64,000 bases of DNA from Zygnema cylindricum (Eukaryota; Streptophyta; Zygnematophyceae; Zygnematales; Zygnemataceae), in the NCBI GenBank assembly GCA_037447655.1, contig JBBHKE010002640.1, positions 670,696 through 734,695 of the forward strand, in the 5' to 3' direction. Shown in pieces: positions 1 to 12,087 of the stretch (position 1 is the stretch's first letter; every line of letters begins with the position of its first letter). The position numbers and the translations under genes were made by a program. The notes below the pieces were generated by a model. The model saw only the letters and a program-made list of their open reading frames with translations, was not told the DNA's origin and made no database searches.

Positions 1-151
1 TGGATCAACCACCTTCTCTAGCCTTCAGTGACTACAATAAGTATAGGGGCTAGAGAGAAGAGGTGGAGTTAGGTTGTCGGTCCTTTTCTTTTCTTTTTAT
101 ACTAACATATTTAAACCTAGAAAATACTTTAGAAATCTATTAATTTTAACA
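1..151 (-). mobile_element. Partial 3' LTR of copia element E1 (family LTR-A)
   Basis: Read on the minus strand, the LTR begins at 151 with TGTTAAAATT, directly after a polypurine tract, and runs off the left edge of the window. It contains the family-typical stretch TATTTTCTAGGT and the motif around CAGTGACTACAA that recurs in every LTR-A copy (5.4, 7.0, 9.3, 45.8, 58.0, 63.4 kb). Only the first ~150 bp are present, so the outer target-site duplication cannot be seen. Confidence 0.85.
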
Positions 152-166
152 CTCCCCTTATTTTCT
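152..166 (-). other. Polypurine tract of E1
   Basis: On the minus strand the sequence just before the 3' LTR is AGAAAATAAGGGGAG. The same purine run sits before the 3' LTRs of the other elements (11194-11206, 55463-55476, 63241-63253). It is the expected plus-strand priming site for an LTR retrotransposon. Confidence 0.75.
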
Positions 167-3100
167 AGTCTAATTTTACCTTCAGTTTTAGTCCACATTT
201 TTCTGTACAGTATTTCAATTTTGGAGAGGGCACTGGTTTTATCATCATATCAGCCACCATTTCCTCATCAAATCTATATACAAGATTCACAATCTTATTC
301 TCAACTTTTTCCCTCACAAAACTCAATCTTATGTCCATATGCTTAACTTTAAAATGATGTTTTGGATTAGCTTCAATTGCAATGGCAGCTTGATTATCAC
401 AAAACACTTCATGGACTCCCTCCTTCATATACCCCAGTTCTTGCAGCAAGGATTTGACCCACATCAACTCTTTCACAGCAGAACAAGAGGCCATGTACTG
501 TGCCTCCATAGTAGACTGAGCAACCACCTTTTGCTGCTTACTGCTCCAACAGCATGCACTTTCCCCAACATACAACACATATCCAGAAGTGCATCTTCTC
601 ATAGGTGCGTCCCCATAACTGGCATCACTCCAAGTAGTGATGTCAGTGTGCTCCCCTCCCAAATGCAACCATAACTCTTTAGTTCCCACCAAATATCTCA
701 TGACTCTCTTGGCTACCTCCCAGTCTCTCTTCCTAGGATCATTAAGACTCCTACTGAGTACTCCAACTGCTGCCGCTATGTCCCGCCTGGTACAGTTCAT
801 AAAATAGATTAAACTTCTTACGACCTGTCTATAAGGGATAGACTTCACAAACTCTCTCTCCTCTGGACTCATCTGATCATCTAAGTTCATCACTCCTCCT
901 TCTACACTCCCATCACTTACTTTTTTCAAGTCCATGGGAGTGGTACAAGTGTTAGTATTTTCCATCTGGAATTTCTCAACCATATTACCTATTCCTTCTT
1001 TCTGAGTAAGTCTGATAATCTTCTTCCCCGTAGCTCTCTCCATTTGATTCCCCAAAATATATCTTGTCTCCCCTAAATCCTTCATATCAAATCTGCTTCT
1101 AAGATCTTTCTTTAACTTATTGATCTTTTCCAAAGATTTACTCAACACAAGAAGATCATCCACATAAATTGCAATAAAAATGACACCATTCTCATCTTCA
1201 AACATATAGATAGAATGGTCAGAGTTGATACGGATATATCCTAGACCAGTAATAAACTCATATAGTTTCTTATTCCACTTTCGGGGAGCCTGCTTCAGTC
1301 CACATAAGGACTTTATGAGCCTTCAGACTTTGCTCTCTTATCTTTCTTCCACGAACCCCTCAGGTTGTCTCATGAAAATTTCTTCCTCTAACTCACCATT
1401 AAGAATAGCAGTCATAATATCCATCTGGTGAATTTCTATGTCTTCCGCTGCTGCCAGACTGAGGAGAATCCTTACTGATGGGAACCGAACAACTAGAGCA
1501 AAGGTCTCCTCATAGTCAATCCCCTCCTTTTGGGTGAACTCCTTCGCTACTAATCGAGCCTTATATCTCTCAATGGTATAATCTGGGTGTTGTTTTAGTT
1601 TAAATACCCATTTACAGCCAATAGGTGTTTTTTCTAGAGGACAATCCACTAGTTCCCAAGTATTTGCTTCCATGATAGAGGCCATTTCATCATTTCTGGC
1701 TCTAATCCATCTTTCTTTCTTCGAACTATTCACTGCCTGTGAGTAAGACTAAGGCTCATTTGGGTGAGATAGCTTAGTTACCTTATGATCTGTTTGTTTT
1801 TCCAGTATCCTTTTGCTGCTCCTCCCTCCCTCAAACTCGGAAGTGGGAATGGATGGAAGTCTTGGATTTCTCTTCACTGTCATATCGGCTCCCCTGTGTA
1901 TGGAAGCCGGTTATTGTCCCAGTTCTTCTATCTCCTCGAAGTCCATATGAGTATGTGAGGATTACGGTGAGTCTCTTGTATCTTTGACCTCCCCCGAATC
2001 TGCAATCACGGTTTCACTCATGTCTTTTTTGGGAACGACCGAGTTCTCCTCACTTTCGGACTCAAATCTAATTCTGATCTTTTTGGCATATTGAACGGGT
2101 CAAATGACTTCCCTTCATCCATGACAACTTGGTAATTGACCCGAATGATATCTTTCTTTGCTAAGTCATAGATTGTATATCCCTTGACATCCTCATGATA
2201 TCCCACAAAGTTTCCAGGTTTTCCCTTAGCATCTAGTTTCCAGTTTTTCCTATCCGTGTCAAGACTGTAAACTTGGCTATCGAATACTTTAAGGTGAGAG
2301 ATAGTTGGTTTCATTCCAACCCATCTCTCACAAGGTGTCATTCCCTTTACAACTGAGGTAAGGACTCTATTCTTAATGTAGTTGGCAAAGTTTATGGCTT
2401 CTGCTCAAAATCTCTTTCATATTTTCTTGTCAGCCAACATACTGCATGCACTATCTCTTAGTGTTCGGTTCAACCTCTCTGCTACCCCATTGTTTTTTGG
2501 GTTATATGGTACGGTTTTGTGGTGTTGAACTCCCTCATCTCTCAGATATTTCTCAAAGTGGTTCGAGGTATATTCCCATCCATTATCACTCCTTATTCTC
2601 TTAATGGGGGTTTCAAGCAACTTCTCACTTTACGCTTTATATTCTTTGAAGTAAGTTGATGTTTCAGACTTTGTTTTTAGGAAGTAGAGTCAAGATTATC
2701 TAGACCTGTCATCGGTTATTGTCAACATAAACCTCTTACCTCTAACCAAAGGTACTTTTGCAGGTCCCCTAATATCTGTGTGGACCAAATCTAGTACTTT
2801 CTCACCTCTATATGTGGCGGCTTTGGGAAAGGGAAGTCTGTGAGCCTTTTCTTGAGCACAACCACTACAATCATCCATCATTTCATTATTCTAAAACTGA
2901 ATGCCCTCTATTACCCCAAGATTTTTCATTTCCCTCAACCTATCAAAATGCACATGCCCAATCGCTTATGCCAAATCATTAACTTAAGAACACCAACATA
3001 GTAAGCATTTTTTTTTCATTACTCAACATAAGCCTAAATATTCCTTGGCTACCCTTATCTGCCGTGAAGTAAACTTCATCCCCATACTTTGTTGTAAAGA

Positions 3101-4508
3101 CTCCCTTTCTAGTGAAGGTATCAAACTCTTCGTCATTTAACACAGACGTAGAGACAAGATTTTTACTCAGCTAAGGAATGTAGAGTATATCTGAGAATGT
3201 GAGTATAGAAGTCTTACCCTCCACTAAGAATTTCAGATCTATTGTCCCCACTAGATCTATAGTAACCACTCTCCCATCCCCATACTCTTTCTCTATAGTA
3301 GGGATCTTTGTTAGCTTAGTGAAGAGTTGCTTATCACGACACATATTCATGGATGCACCTGAGTTAATGATCTATCCTTCTTGTGGAGCTTCCCGAATTG
3401 CTCTAAGGGCACACTTCTGTCTCCGAAGGATCTCCTCTTCCTCTAGACTCTCGTCAAGAAGAAGCTCCCCATCCTCCTCATATGACACGTCCTCGATTTT
3501 TTCTGTCACTTTTGTAACCACAAGTGCATTTTTTTTCCCTTCGGAAGAAGCCCCTCCACAGTTCTCTTGGTGCCTCAGCTCTGACTGCTTGACACAGTCC
3601 GAGATAAAGTGTCCTCGCCTTTTGCAAAAATGACAAAGACCCTTTCGGGGCCTTGGTCCCCCTGATTGCTCTCTTTCCCCTGTATACAGTTTCTTCCAAT
3701 CTTTCCCTCATCGGTCCCCTCTTGCAGCTAGAGTTGGAATGCTCTTTCCTCCTCTCCTAATCTCTATGGTGTTTTCCTGCACAAGTATCATTCGGACCAC
3801 TGTATTCCACTTCCATGCACTATCAGTCATTTCTTGTACTCGGTACACTATGTTATCGTACTCGTCTGGTAACTTCATGATGAGAGTGTTAACTTTCATC
3901 TTCATTGTACCTATCCACCCGGCACTTTCCATCTCCATATAAAAACAATAAAGATCATTACAATAATCTAACATCTTTCCTCCTTTGTTAGTGAAACTCA
4001 CTAGCTTGTGCTCAGCCAACTGGAGCTTCTGAATAGTACCAGCTCTCTATATCTCCACCAAACTTACCCACATCTCCTCGGCCTTGTAAATGTGAAGGTG
4101 AGGTGTGGCCAAAAATTGAGTGAGGTGCCTTAGAATGAAGTTCTTGGTAGCCATGTTTACGTCTTCCCACATTTGGGTATCATTCTCCACGGTCTTCACA
4201 GCCGCTACTCCTGATGCAGTGGCAATGGGAGTGAGGGGTGTCTTCTTCCCTTTCCCCTTTTCGGACACACTGTTCTCCTTATCATCTGCCTCCTCTGTTG
4301 AAGCAGTCGATGTTGCAGCAAACCTTAATCCTCCAAATCCTGGTGGAGTTCTCGAAGGTGGACGTTTCGCTTGTCTACTAACGATACCCCAGTATCCTTT
4401 TACGCACAAAGCCCTCAACATCATAGCTTCCCAATAGATGAATCCAGATCCATTGAAGGTGGGTACCCTAGAGGGTGGGCCTATAACATGAAATTGTGTG
4501 TCCTCCAT
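152..4508 (-). pseudogene. Decayed Ty1/copia gag-pol of element E1
   Basis: A complete but heavily mutated copia polyprotein is read from an ATG at 4508 down to about 165. Gag begins MEDTQFHVIGPPSRVP and has a CX2CX4HX4C zinc knuckle near 3598-3640. The protease region is at ~3.4 kb. The integrase has its zinc-finger region near 2.8-2.9 kb (CSGCAQEKAHRLPFP) and the catalytic region near 2.4-2.6 kb (RSDNGWEY and NGVAERLN). Reverse transcriptase and RNase H fill 1.7-0.17 kb, with YVDD near 1.15 kb. Open segments are 4508-4047, 4019-3708, 3711-3478, 2881-2696, 2620-2417, 2341-2018, 1733-1338 and 1205-165, separated by stops and frameshifts. The domain order PR-IN-RT-RH is that of Ty1/copia. The first ~20 bases of gag lie in the 5' LTR. 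It cannot encode a working protein. Confidence 0.93.
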
Positions 4509-5490
4509 TCGACTACAGAATACAAGAAGCCTCTAGATAGTTTTTAACTAACCCACTTCAAGCCACATCCACTGCAGCGCAAGAAGTCAAAATGATAGTT
4601 TGACTACTTCCCTATGCAACTTCGACTCCCCTAAAACCGCAGCAAAAAGAATCACTGAAAATGGTCAACGAGCCGATAAATTATGAGCTGGCAAAAATGC
4701 CAATTTTATACAAAGCTCCCTTAGAGAGAGGTGACTGCCTATCAGATTTTCCTAAGTCCTAAACCCCTCTCAGAACCCCTATCTACTGAAGTACGAACCA
4801 ATCATATGACTGTAAAGTACAGAAAGGTACTACGGTCGATGTACTTTCTGTATGGCCTGTGTACGACAAGGCCACTAAGTGGACGCGTATCGCCCTTCCA
4901 CTCGTCCGTATGTTCCTCGAAATTCCTGTGACCAAATGTTATCCCTCCACGTGGCGCCAAGTCATGCCACGTCCATAAACGCCAAAGTGACCATTCGGCA
5001 ATCATGGCGATGATGTGTGCCGTCGGATTAAATCTGACATTAAATGTCAGCCGTCGAAACAAATCTCCGATTCAATTGGTTCGTGCGAAATGACTTTTGC
5101 ACTAAACTTAAACTAGTTTTATGTTCCTTCGTTCACATTTTAGTTAATCGGTTTCAATACTATACAATTGTTTAAATAATTATCGAACCCTTTTCATCCT
5201 AACAAACTTCTACGACAGACTGGTTAGAGCTAACGGCTACGCCACACTCTGCCGGTTGTAGGTTCGAGTCTAGCCGGACTCAACTTTTTGTTGAGAGTGA
5301 CTTAAGTCACTCTTTAGTTCTGCCTATGGAGCTGAGGCAGCCATGGCTCCATCACTCTCTCCCTCTTTCAGTGACTACAACAAGTATGGGGGCAAGAGAG
5401 AAGAGATGAAGGCAAACTGCTTGCATTTTCCTTATCTTTTTGCGCTAATGTTTTAGACCTAGAAAATACCTAAGACTAGTAATTTCAACA
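4489..5490 (-). mobile_element. 5' LTR of copia element E1 (family LTR-A)
   Basis: On the minus strand it starts TGTTGAAATT at 5490 and ends CAATTTCA at 4489, inside the first codons of gag. The end was placed by comparison with three solo LTRs of the family whose target-site duplications define the boundary. A TATA-like GTATAAAATT lies near 4703-4712 in minus sense. A tRNA-like stretch with the B-box-like GGTTCGAGTCT lies on the plus strand at 5261. The inferred upstream target-site bases are AGATA (5491-5495); the partner site is outside the window. Confidence 0.85.
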
Positions 5491-5977
5491 AGATATATAG
5501 TGTTTGATACATAATTAAACTTGTGTGTGGTCTTGAAACCGATTAACTTAAATATGAACCATTGAGCGAAGAACTAGTTACAGTTCAGTGTGGACGTCAT
5601 TTCGCACGAAACAAATGAATCAGACATTTGTTTCGACGGCCAACATTCAATGTCGGATTTAATCCGACGGCATATATCACTGTCGGGACCTCCAAATGGT
5701 CACTTTGGCGTTTATGGACATGGCATGACCTGGCCCCACGTGGAGGGTTCACATTTGGTCGCAGGAATTCCGGGGAACATATGGACAAGTGGAAGGGTGA
5801 CACGCGTCCACTCAGTGGCCTTCTCATACACATGCCGTATAAAAAAGACATCGGCCGTAGTACCTTTATGTACCGTACAGTTATTTGATTTCTTTGTATT
5901 GCAGTAGATAACGATTGTGAGAGGGGTTATGACTTAGCACTTTTGCATAGACAGTCACCTCTCCCTTTGGGAGTTTG

Positions 5978-5985
5978 TATAAATA
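5978..5985 (+). promoter_or_regulatory. TATA box of LTR-A
   Basis: TATAAATA sits in the LTR downstream of the GTAC-rich segment and ~30-40 bp upstream of the start of the conserved leader. The same position reads GTATAAAATT in E1 (minus sense) and GTATAAATTGG in the 6.0-7.1 kb solo LTR (minus sense). In copies at 7.9, 9.96, 12.0 and 58.7 kb the site has become TGTACAAAAGG. Position implies the U3/R border; no transcript evidence is available. Confidence 0.5.
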
Positions 5986-6019
5986 GGCATTTTTGCCACC
6001 TCATAACTTATCGGCTGGT

Positions 6020-7067
6020 TGCAATTCTGTGTCCTCCATTGGACCACAGAATACAGGAAGCCTCTAGATAGTATTTAACTAACCCACTTTAAGCCACAAC
6101 CACTGCTGCCCAAGAAGGAAAACTGACAATTTGACTGCACCCCTGTGTAGCCTGGACTCCCCTGAGTCCGTAGAAAAAAGAATCACTGAAAACGGCCAAC
6201 CAGGCGATAAGTTATAGGGTGGCAAAGATGCCAATTTATACAAACTCTCTGAGAGAGAGGACTATCTACCTAAATTTTCCTAAGTCCTAGTTTTTCCTAA
6301 TTCCCTCTCACAGCTCCTATCTACTGCCTGTACGAACCAATCACAAAACTGTATAGTACTAGAAAGTACTACTGCCGATGTACTTTCTGTACGGCCTCTG
6401 TACGACAAGGCCATTAAGTGGACGCGTGTCCACTTTCCACTCGTCCGTACGTTCCTCGGAATTCCCGCGACCGAATGATGTCTTCCCACGTGGCGCCAAG
6501 TCATGCCACGTAACTAAATGCCAAAATGACCACTCCGGGATTTCGGCGATGATGTGCGCCGTTGGATTATATGCGAAACGTAATCTTGGCCGGAATAAAT
6601 ACTTGCGCGATATTTGTTCCGATGTAGAAATAAAATGCGTGGTATCCGTTTTGAATTAGCGTCGTACGACGTACTTTATAAAACTGTATATATGTACGCC
6701 GTAAACAGTTTTGGTTAAATGAACTTTATCCTTTCGAACTAAATATATATCTATCACATACCATAGCACTTAGCACTGGTCCTAGTCTATTAGGATAAAG
6801 CTGACAGCTACCGGTCGATTTGACGAACCGCAGGTACCGGGATCAAATCTCTGGTCCGTCAAGTATATTTTTAGTAACCTACTAAAAATAGTTGTCTGTT
6901 GAACTAAGGCAGCCATGGATCAACCTCTCTCTCTTTCCTTCAGTGACTACAGCAAGTATGGGGGCTAGAGAGCGGAGGTGGAGGCAGGCTGTCCGTCCTT
7001 TTCTTTTTCCTTTTATAAAAACATATTTAAACCTAGAAAATACTTTAGAAATCTATAAATTTCAACA
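6020..7067 (-). mobile_element. Solo LTR-A with 5-bp TSD CTGGT
   Basis: A complete 1048-bp LTR in minus orientation, from TGTTGAAATT (at 7067) to CAGAATTGCA (at 6020), is bounded by direct repeats CTGGT at 6015-6019 and 7068-7072. No internal element sequence remains, so it is a solo LTR formed by LTR-LTR recombination. It matters because its exact ends show that the LTR includes the ATGGAGGACACAG start of gag. It sits inside another LTR-A of opposite orientation. Confidence 0.88.
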
Positions 7068-7284
7068 CTGGTTGGCCGTTTTCAGTGATTTTTTTTGGTA
7101 CATGCTCAAAGAAGTCCACTCTGCATAGGGGTGCAGTGAGACTATCAATATGTTTTCTTAGGCAGCAGTGCTTGTGGCTTGAAGTGGTTTAGTTAAAATT
7201 TATCTAGAGGCTTCCTTAATTCTGTAGTCCAATGGAGGACACAGTCCAATAGATGACACAGAATTGCAGTTTGTTTATCAAAAG

Positions 7285-8099
7285 AGAACTTGATGGACCC
7301 AAGATTTGATCGTGGTACCTACCGCACGTCAAGGATCAGTGCTGAAGTATATGGGGTTTGATAATTATTTAAAGATATACAAGTACACGAATTCATTTAA
7401 CATCACAAATAGATTTTTTGGACATGTATACACTATAGTATAGTACGGTGTACAGTACTTGGCGAAACAAATACCGCCCATTTGTTTCGACGGCGAAACA
7501 AATACAACGCATTTATTTTTTGATGGCTAGAGTTGAAAGTTGATCTTGATCAAACGGCCACGATAGGTGCCGAGATTGCTGAGTAGGCGTTTTGGCAGTT
7601 TTTGGTCACCTCCACGTCAAGTGACACGTGGCACAACCACATTAGCTTGCGAAATCTCTGGAGAATATGGGAACCAATCCGAATATGGAAGGCGTCGACA
7701 TTTTGGCCATGCCGTACAATGACCGTACATAAAGTACTTTACCACCTGTACCTTTCTATACAACACAATATTGTGATTGGTGCCATACTCTAGTAGTATA
7801 GGGTTAACAGAGGGATTTATGACTTATAAAATTTGGTAGGTAGCCCCGTCTCTCCGAGAGAGCTTCTGTACAAAAAGTAAACTTTGACCCTTCATAACTT
7901 AATGCTCATCGGGGCAAATTCAGAGATTCTTTTTGTTATAGACTCAAAGGATTCTTCTCTTCCCAAGGGTGATGGTGGTCACCATTTTTTTTTGGGAAGG
8001 TGGCAATTATTTTTGCTGAAACACAAAGGGGTCAGGGTTATCCTAGGGGCTTTGTGTAAGCTACCTACTATCAGGACCAATGGAGGTCTTAGAGTTACA
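7285..8099 (+). mobile_element. 5'-truncated 5' LTR-A of deletion element E2
   Basis: Homology to LTR-A starts in the middle of the LTR (GACCCAAGATTTGATC near 7300) and runs to GAGTTACA at 8099, through the GTAC-rich block (7.70-7.79 kb) and the conserved leader ending in the ATGGAGGTC motif. The first third of the LTR is missing; 7269-7284 is an unmatched junction. It leads directly into pol sequence. Confidence 0.7.
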
Positions 8100-11000
8100 G
8101 TCTATAGATCCCTTTAAGCATACGAAGTCAGTAAAAATCAGATTTGAGTTAGAAAAGTCTGATGACTTTGAGCTTCCTAACTATCCAAGTTTTTGAGAAG
8201 ATGATAACCTTACAGGTACAAATCAGACTAAAAAAGAACTAACAGTGGAACCTCATGCTACAACTCATCGAGAAGCGGAAGTCGTGGTGGGAATTGAATC
8301 AGAACCAAGGAAGAGGGGAGAACATAAAACTATTAGAAGGAATCCACGCAAGCCATCTATACCAGCGACAAATTTTGAGGGAGGAAGGAGAAGCAACAAA
8401 AGGCTGCAAGAAAAACAAGTCAAAAACAAGGTAACCAGACTATCTCACTCAGATGAACCTCAGACTTTCAAAGAGGCGATGCACTGTCTTGAGAGAAATG
8501 ATGGAAAACAACCATCAACAAGGAAATGGCCTCAATCATGACGACTAACACGTGGAAATTGATGGATTGTCCACCTTACCGGAAACGGATAGGATAAAAG
8601 TGGGTTTTTTAGTTGAAACTAAACCTTAATAAAACCATTGAGCGATATAAGGCCCGGTTAGTGGCCAAACGGTTTACTCGGAAAGAGGGAATAGACTACA
8701 ATGAAACCTTCGTCTCGGTAGTCAAATTTCCCTTAGTCCAAATTCTTCTCAGTTTGGCGGCAGTAGAAGACATAGAGGTGCACCAGATAGACATCAAGAC
8801 AGGCTTTTTTCATGGAGAGCTAGAGTAGGAAATCTTCATGCGACAACCCGAAGGTTTTGTGGAACAAAGAGAAGAAAGCAAGGTATGCCGGTTAATCAAA
8901 TCACTCTATGGCCTGGAACAAGCTCCTCGGCAATGGAATAACAAGCTTGATGAGTTTCTTATAAGTCTAGGATATATGAGGATCAGCTTAGATCAATCCA
9001 TTTAGTTATTTGAAGATGAGGAGGGAATGATTTTTATTGCAATTTATGTTTATGGTTTGATTTTTTTTTAGTAAGTCTATGGACAAAATTAACAAACTGA
9101 AAACAAATATAAAGGGGAGATTTGAGATGAAGGATATGGGAGAGGCAAGAAATATTTTGGGAATTCAACTAGAGAGAGATATGTTGAAATTGAAGTATTT
9201 TCTGGTTTGTATTAAGACAGAAAAGAGCCAAGGCAGTTTGCCTCTAACTGCCTTCTCCAAGCCCCCACACTTCTTGTAGTCACTGAAGGCTGCAAAGGAG
9301 GCTAGAGCCATGGCTGCCTAGGCCCTCTAGAGAGACAAGGAGTAGCTTTAGTAGATTTACCAAAAAGAAGATTGGCGGGCCCAAGATTTGATCTTGGTAC
9401 TTGCCATCTATCAATCTGCATGTAGCTGTTAGCTTTAGCCTATAAACTAGGACCTGAGTTGAGATATATAGGGTTTGATAAATATATAAAGGTTAACACG
9501 TAGACTAATTCATTTAACGTAACAAATAAGATTCTTAGCACAAAGATACTGTTAGATTGAGTACGAATTAGGATACCACACGAAACAAATGTGCGATATA
9601 TTTATTTCGACGACTATAATTAAAAAGTCGGTCTTGATCGGACGGCCATGGTAAGAGCCGATATCGCGGAATGGGCATTTTGGCGTTTTTCGGTCACCAC
9701 CTCTTCGGATGACACGTGGCAACATCTTACAGGTTTGCGAAATCTCCGGAGCGCACGATAACAAGTCCGGATGTGACATATGTCACCGTCATGGTCATGT
9801 CGTACAAATGTCGTACATAAAGTACTTTGGCACCTGTATTTTATGTACGGTACAATCATGTGATAGGTGCCGTACCTCGGTTGTAGAGGATTTAAGATGG
9901 GGTTTAAGACTTGGAAAAGAGTAGGTAGCCGCCTCTCTTTAAGAGAGCTTCTGTAGAAAAGGTCAACTTTGACCAGCTATAACTAGCTGCTCAAGGGAGC
10001 AAATTCACTGATTCATTTTGGTGCGGACTCAGGAGAGTCTATGATTCACAGTAGTGTATTCGGTTAGAGTCTTAGCTAGCCAACGTGGTGGTATTTCAAA
10101 GGGAAAGTCAAAGTAGGAAATGTTATCCAAAACTCATATTCTAACTTTGCATTCTGAGGAGGAACTGAGCAAACAGAAAGTCTTATTTCACAGAGGTGAA
10201 TTTGTATTGGGGTTTTGACTGTTAAGGTGTTAGTCATTTGGGTTTATATCAACTAGGAGTCGGCACTATCTCGATAAGCTGCTTTGGACCTGCGAATTCT
10301 GTACGGGAATGGACCCCATAGAGTTTCAAGATAGAGATAGAAAGATAATCGGACTAACGCAAAAGGAGGCCATTGGGAACATGCTAGAAATATTTCAAAT
10401 AGACAAGGCCAATAATTGTACAACTCCAATGGAACCAAAGAAGGGAAGTGAGGGGAGTGTGGAAGAAGAAGTTATAATCTTGGATGAATAAATTGGCCTT
10501 GAAGAGAAGAAGTTCATGCAGACTATTCCCTATAAACAGGTAGTGGGCAGCCTAATCTACTTTATAAATTGTACTCGGCCAGATATAGCTGCAGTCGTAA
10601 GAGTACTAAGTAAGAGTCTGAATGCTCCCACAAAGAGAGATTAGGAGGAAGGTAGAAAAGTCCTTAGAAATCTTATAGGAACAAGAGATCTATGGTTGCA
10701 TTTGGGTGGGGATAATACTGACATCACCACTTGGAGTGATGTCAGCTATAGGGATGCTCCTATGAGGATGTGTACTTCTGGATATGTATTGAACGTGGGT
10801 GATGGGGCTTGCTGCTGGAGTAGCAAACAGTAGAAAGTTATTGCTCAATCCACCATGGAGGCTGAGTATATGGCTTCTTACTCTGCTGTAAAAGAATTTA
10901 TGTGGGTGAATTCTTTGCTTGGTGAGCTTGGTCATCTTAAGAGTGGTGTGCATAAAATCTTTTGTGATAACCTAGCCGCCATTGCCATTGTTGCCAATCC

Positions 11001-11193
11001 CAAACACCACTTCAAAGCTAGAGACATGGATATTAGACTAAGTTTTGTTAAGGAGAAAGTGGAGAACAAAATAATAAGTTTAGAATATAGATCAGATAAT
11101 AAAATGGTAGCAGATATGATGACAAAGCCTCTACCATCTCCTATATTAATCTTTTGTAGAGAAGAGTGTGGTCTCAAACTAAAAGTTGACTAG
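8100..11193 (+). pseudogene. E2: copia pol remnant with gag-to-integrase deletion
   Basis: Right after the LTR the sequence jumps to the linker between integrase and reverse transcriptase (CTATAGATCCCTTTAAG, equivalent to 61302 in E58). All of gag, protease and integrase are therefore deleted. RT follows (IERYKARLVAKRFT near 8.64 kb, degenerate YVDD region near 9.05 kb), then RNase H (CDNLAAI near 10.96 kb), ending GLKLKVD and stop at 11193. Many stops and frameshifts. A solo LTR splits the frame at 9182-10328. This is a dead deletion derivative of the E58 family. Confidence 0.88.
9182..10328 (+). mobile_element. Solo LTR-A inside E2 pol, TSD AGATA
   Basis: A 1147-bp LTR runs from TGTTGAAATT to GAGTTTCA, flanked by AGATA at 9177-9181 and 10329-10333. 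Removing it and one TSD rejoins the pol frame (ERD then RKIIGLTQKE). It contains an almost perfect hairpin CCAAGATTTGATCTTGG at 9381-9397 and a U5/leader ~100 bp longer than other copies, which matches the solo LTR at 44.7-45.9 kb. The last 20 bp hold the gag start ATGGACCCCATAGAG. Confidence 0.9.
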
Positions 11194-12087
11194 AAAATAA
11201 GGGGAGTGTAGAAATTAAAGGTTTTTTATGAATTTTCTAGGTCTAAAATAGAAAAAGAAAAGTCAACAAAGGCAGCTTGTTTCTCACTCTACTCTCCAAT
11301 TTCCCTACGTGTTCTAGTCACTGAAAACCTGAAAGAGTGCAAGAACCATGGCTGCATATGTTGTTGTCCAAAGAGATACAGAGTGCAAGAACCATGGTTG
11401 CATATGTTGTTGTCCAAAGAGATACACGGTATGCTAAGTACTTAGGATTTATCAAAAAGGCTACCTGAATCAGGAATTAGTCCTGGTACCTACCGTCTGC
11501 CAAAGTATTCGGTAGCCGTTAGCTTTATTCTATAGCCTAGGACTAATGTTGGAATATATATGGTACGATAGATATTTAAAGTTTTACACGTGTATTATTC
11601 CATTTAACTGATAGAACAAGGACGTAAAGCATAGAAATCATTGTACTTTATATACCATACGAAATAAATGCTACGGACATTCATTTCAACGGTCTCTATG
11701 AAAAGTCGATCCGGATCGACGGTCACGGTTCAAGCCGAGATCCCGAAATGGCCGCTTTGGCGGTTTTTGGACGCCACCACTCCTGATGACACGTGGCAAC
11801 ACCTCACTGGTTTACAAAATCTCCGGAGCGCATAATACCAAGTCAAGATGTGACAGATGTCACTGTTTTGACCATGTCATACAAGAGCCGTACAGAAAGT
11901 ACTATAGCACTTGTACCTTCCTGTATGGTACAATCCTATGATTGGTGTAGTACTTCAATAGAAGGGGGTTTAGAGAGGGATTTAGACTTTAGCCAAAATT
12001 AGTGGTAGCCGCCTCTCTTCGAGAGAGCTCATGTACAAAAGGTCAACTTTGACCACTCATAACTTACTGCTTAGGGGAGCAAATTCA
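11194..12087 (+). mobile_element. PPT and 3'-truncated 3' LTR-A of E2
   Basis: The polypurine tract AAAATAAGGGGAG (11194-11206) is followed by TGTAGAAATT (11207). LTR homology ends abruptly at GCAAATTCA (12087), about 160-200 bp before the normal LTR end. It includes a 46-bp exact-type tandem duplication (11335-11380 and 11381-11426) around GAACCATGG.TGCATATG that other copies lack. What follows is not LTR-A. Confidence 0.8.

Larger units (their letters stand above)
5491..7268 (+). mobile_element. LTR-A (+), interrupted; host of a solo-LTR insertion
   Basis: Two pieces, 5491-6019 and 7073-7268, form the 3' two thirds of one plus-strand LTR-A. Its left part was cut off by insertion of E1, and its right part is split by the solo LTR at 6020-7067. 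The pieces join at the duplicated CTGGT (6015-6019, 7068-7072). The LTR ends GAATTGCA at 7268 after an internal small duplication around the ATGGAGGACACAG motif. The left piece keeps a clear promoter region. Confidence 0.75.

Noticed and set aside
5215-5290. tRNA gene
   Set aside because: A B-box-like GGTTCGAGTCT and a GGTTAGAGC stretch are present, but no 7-bp acceptor stem or convincing anticodon arm can be formed, and the block recurs inside LTRs. Reported as tRNA-like instead.
6020-10328. LTR plus leader plus gag start as truncated elements
   Set aside because: At first these looked like elements cut just after the gag ATG. The 5-bp TSDs show they are complete solo LTRs, so the ATG is part of the LTR.
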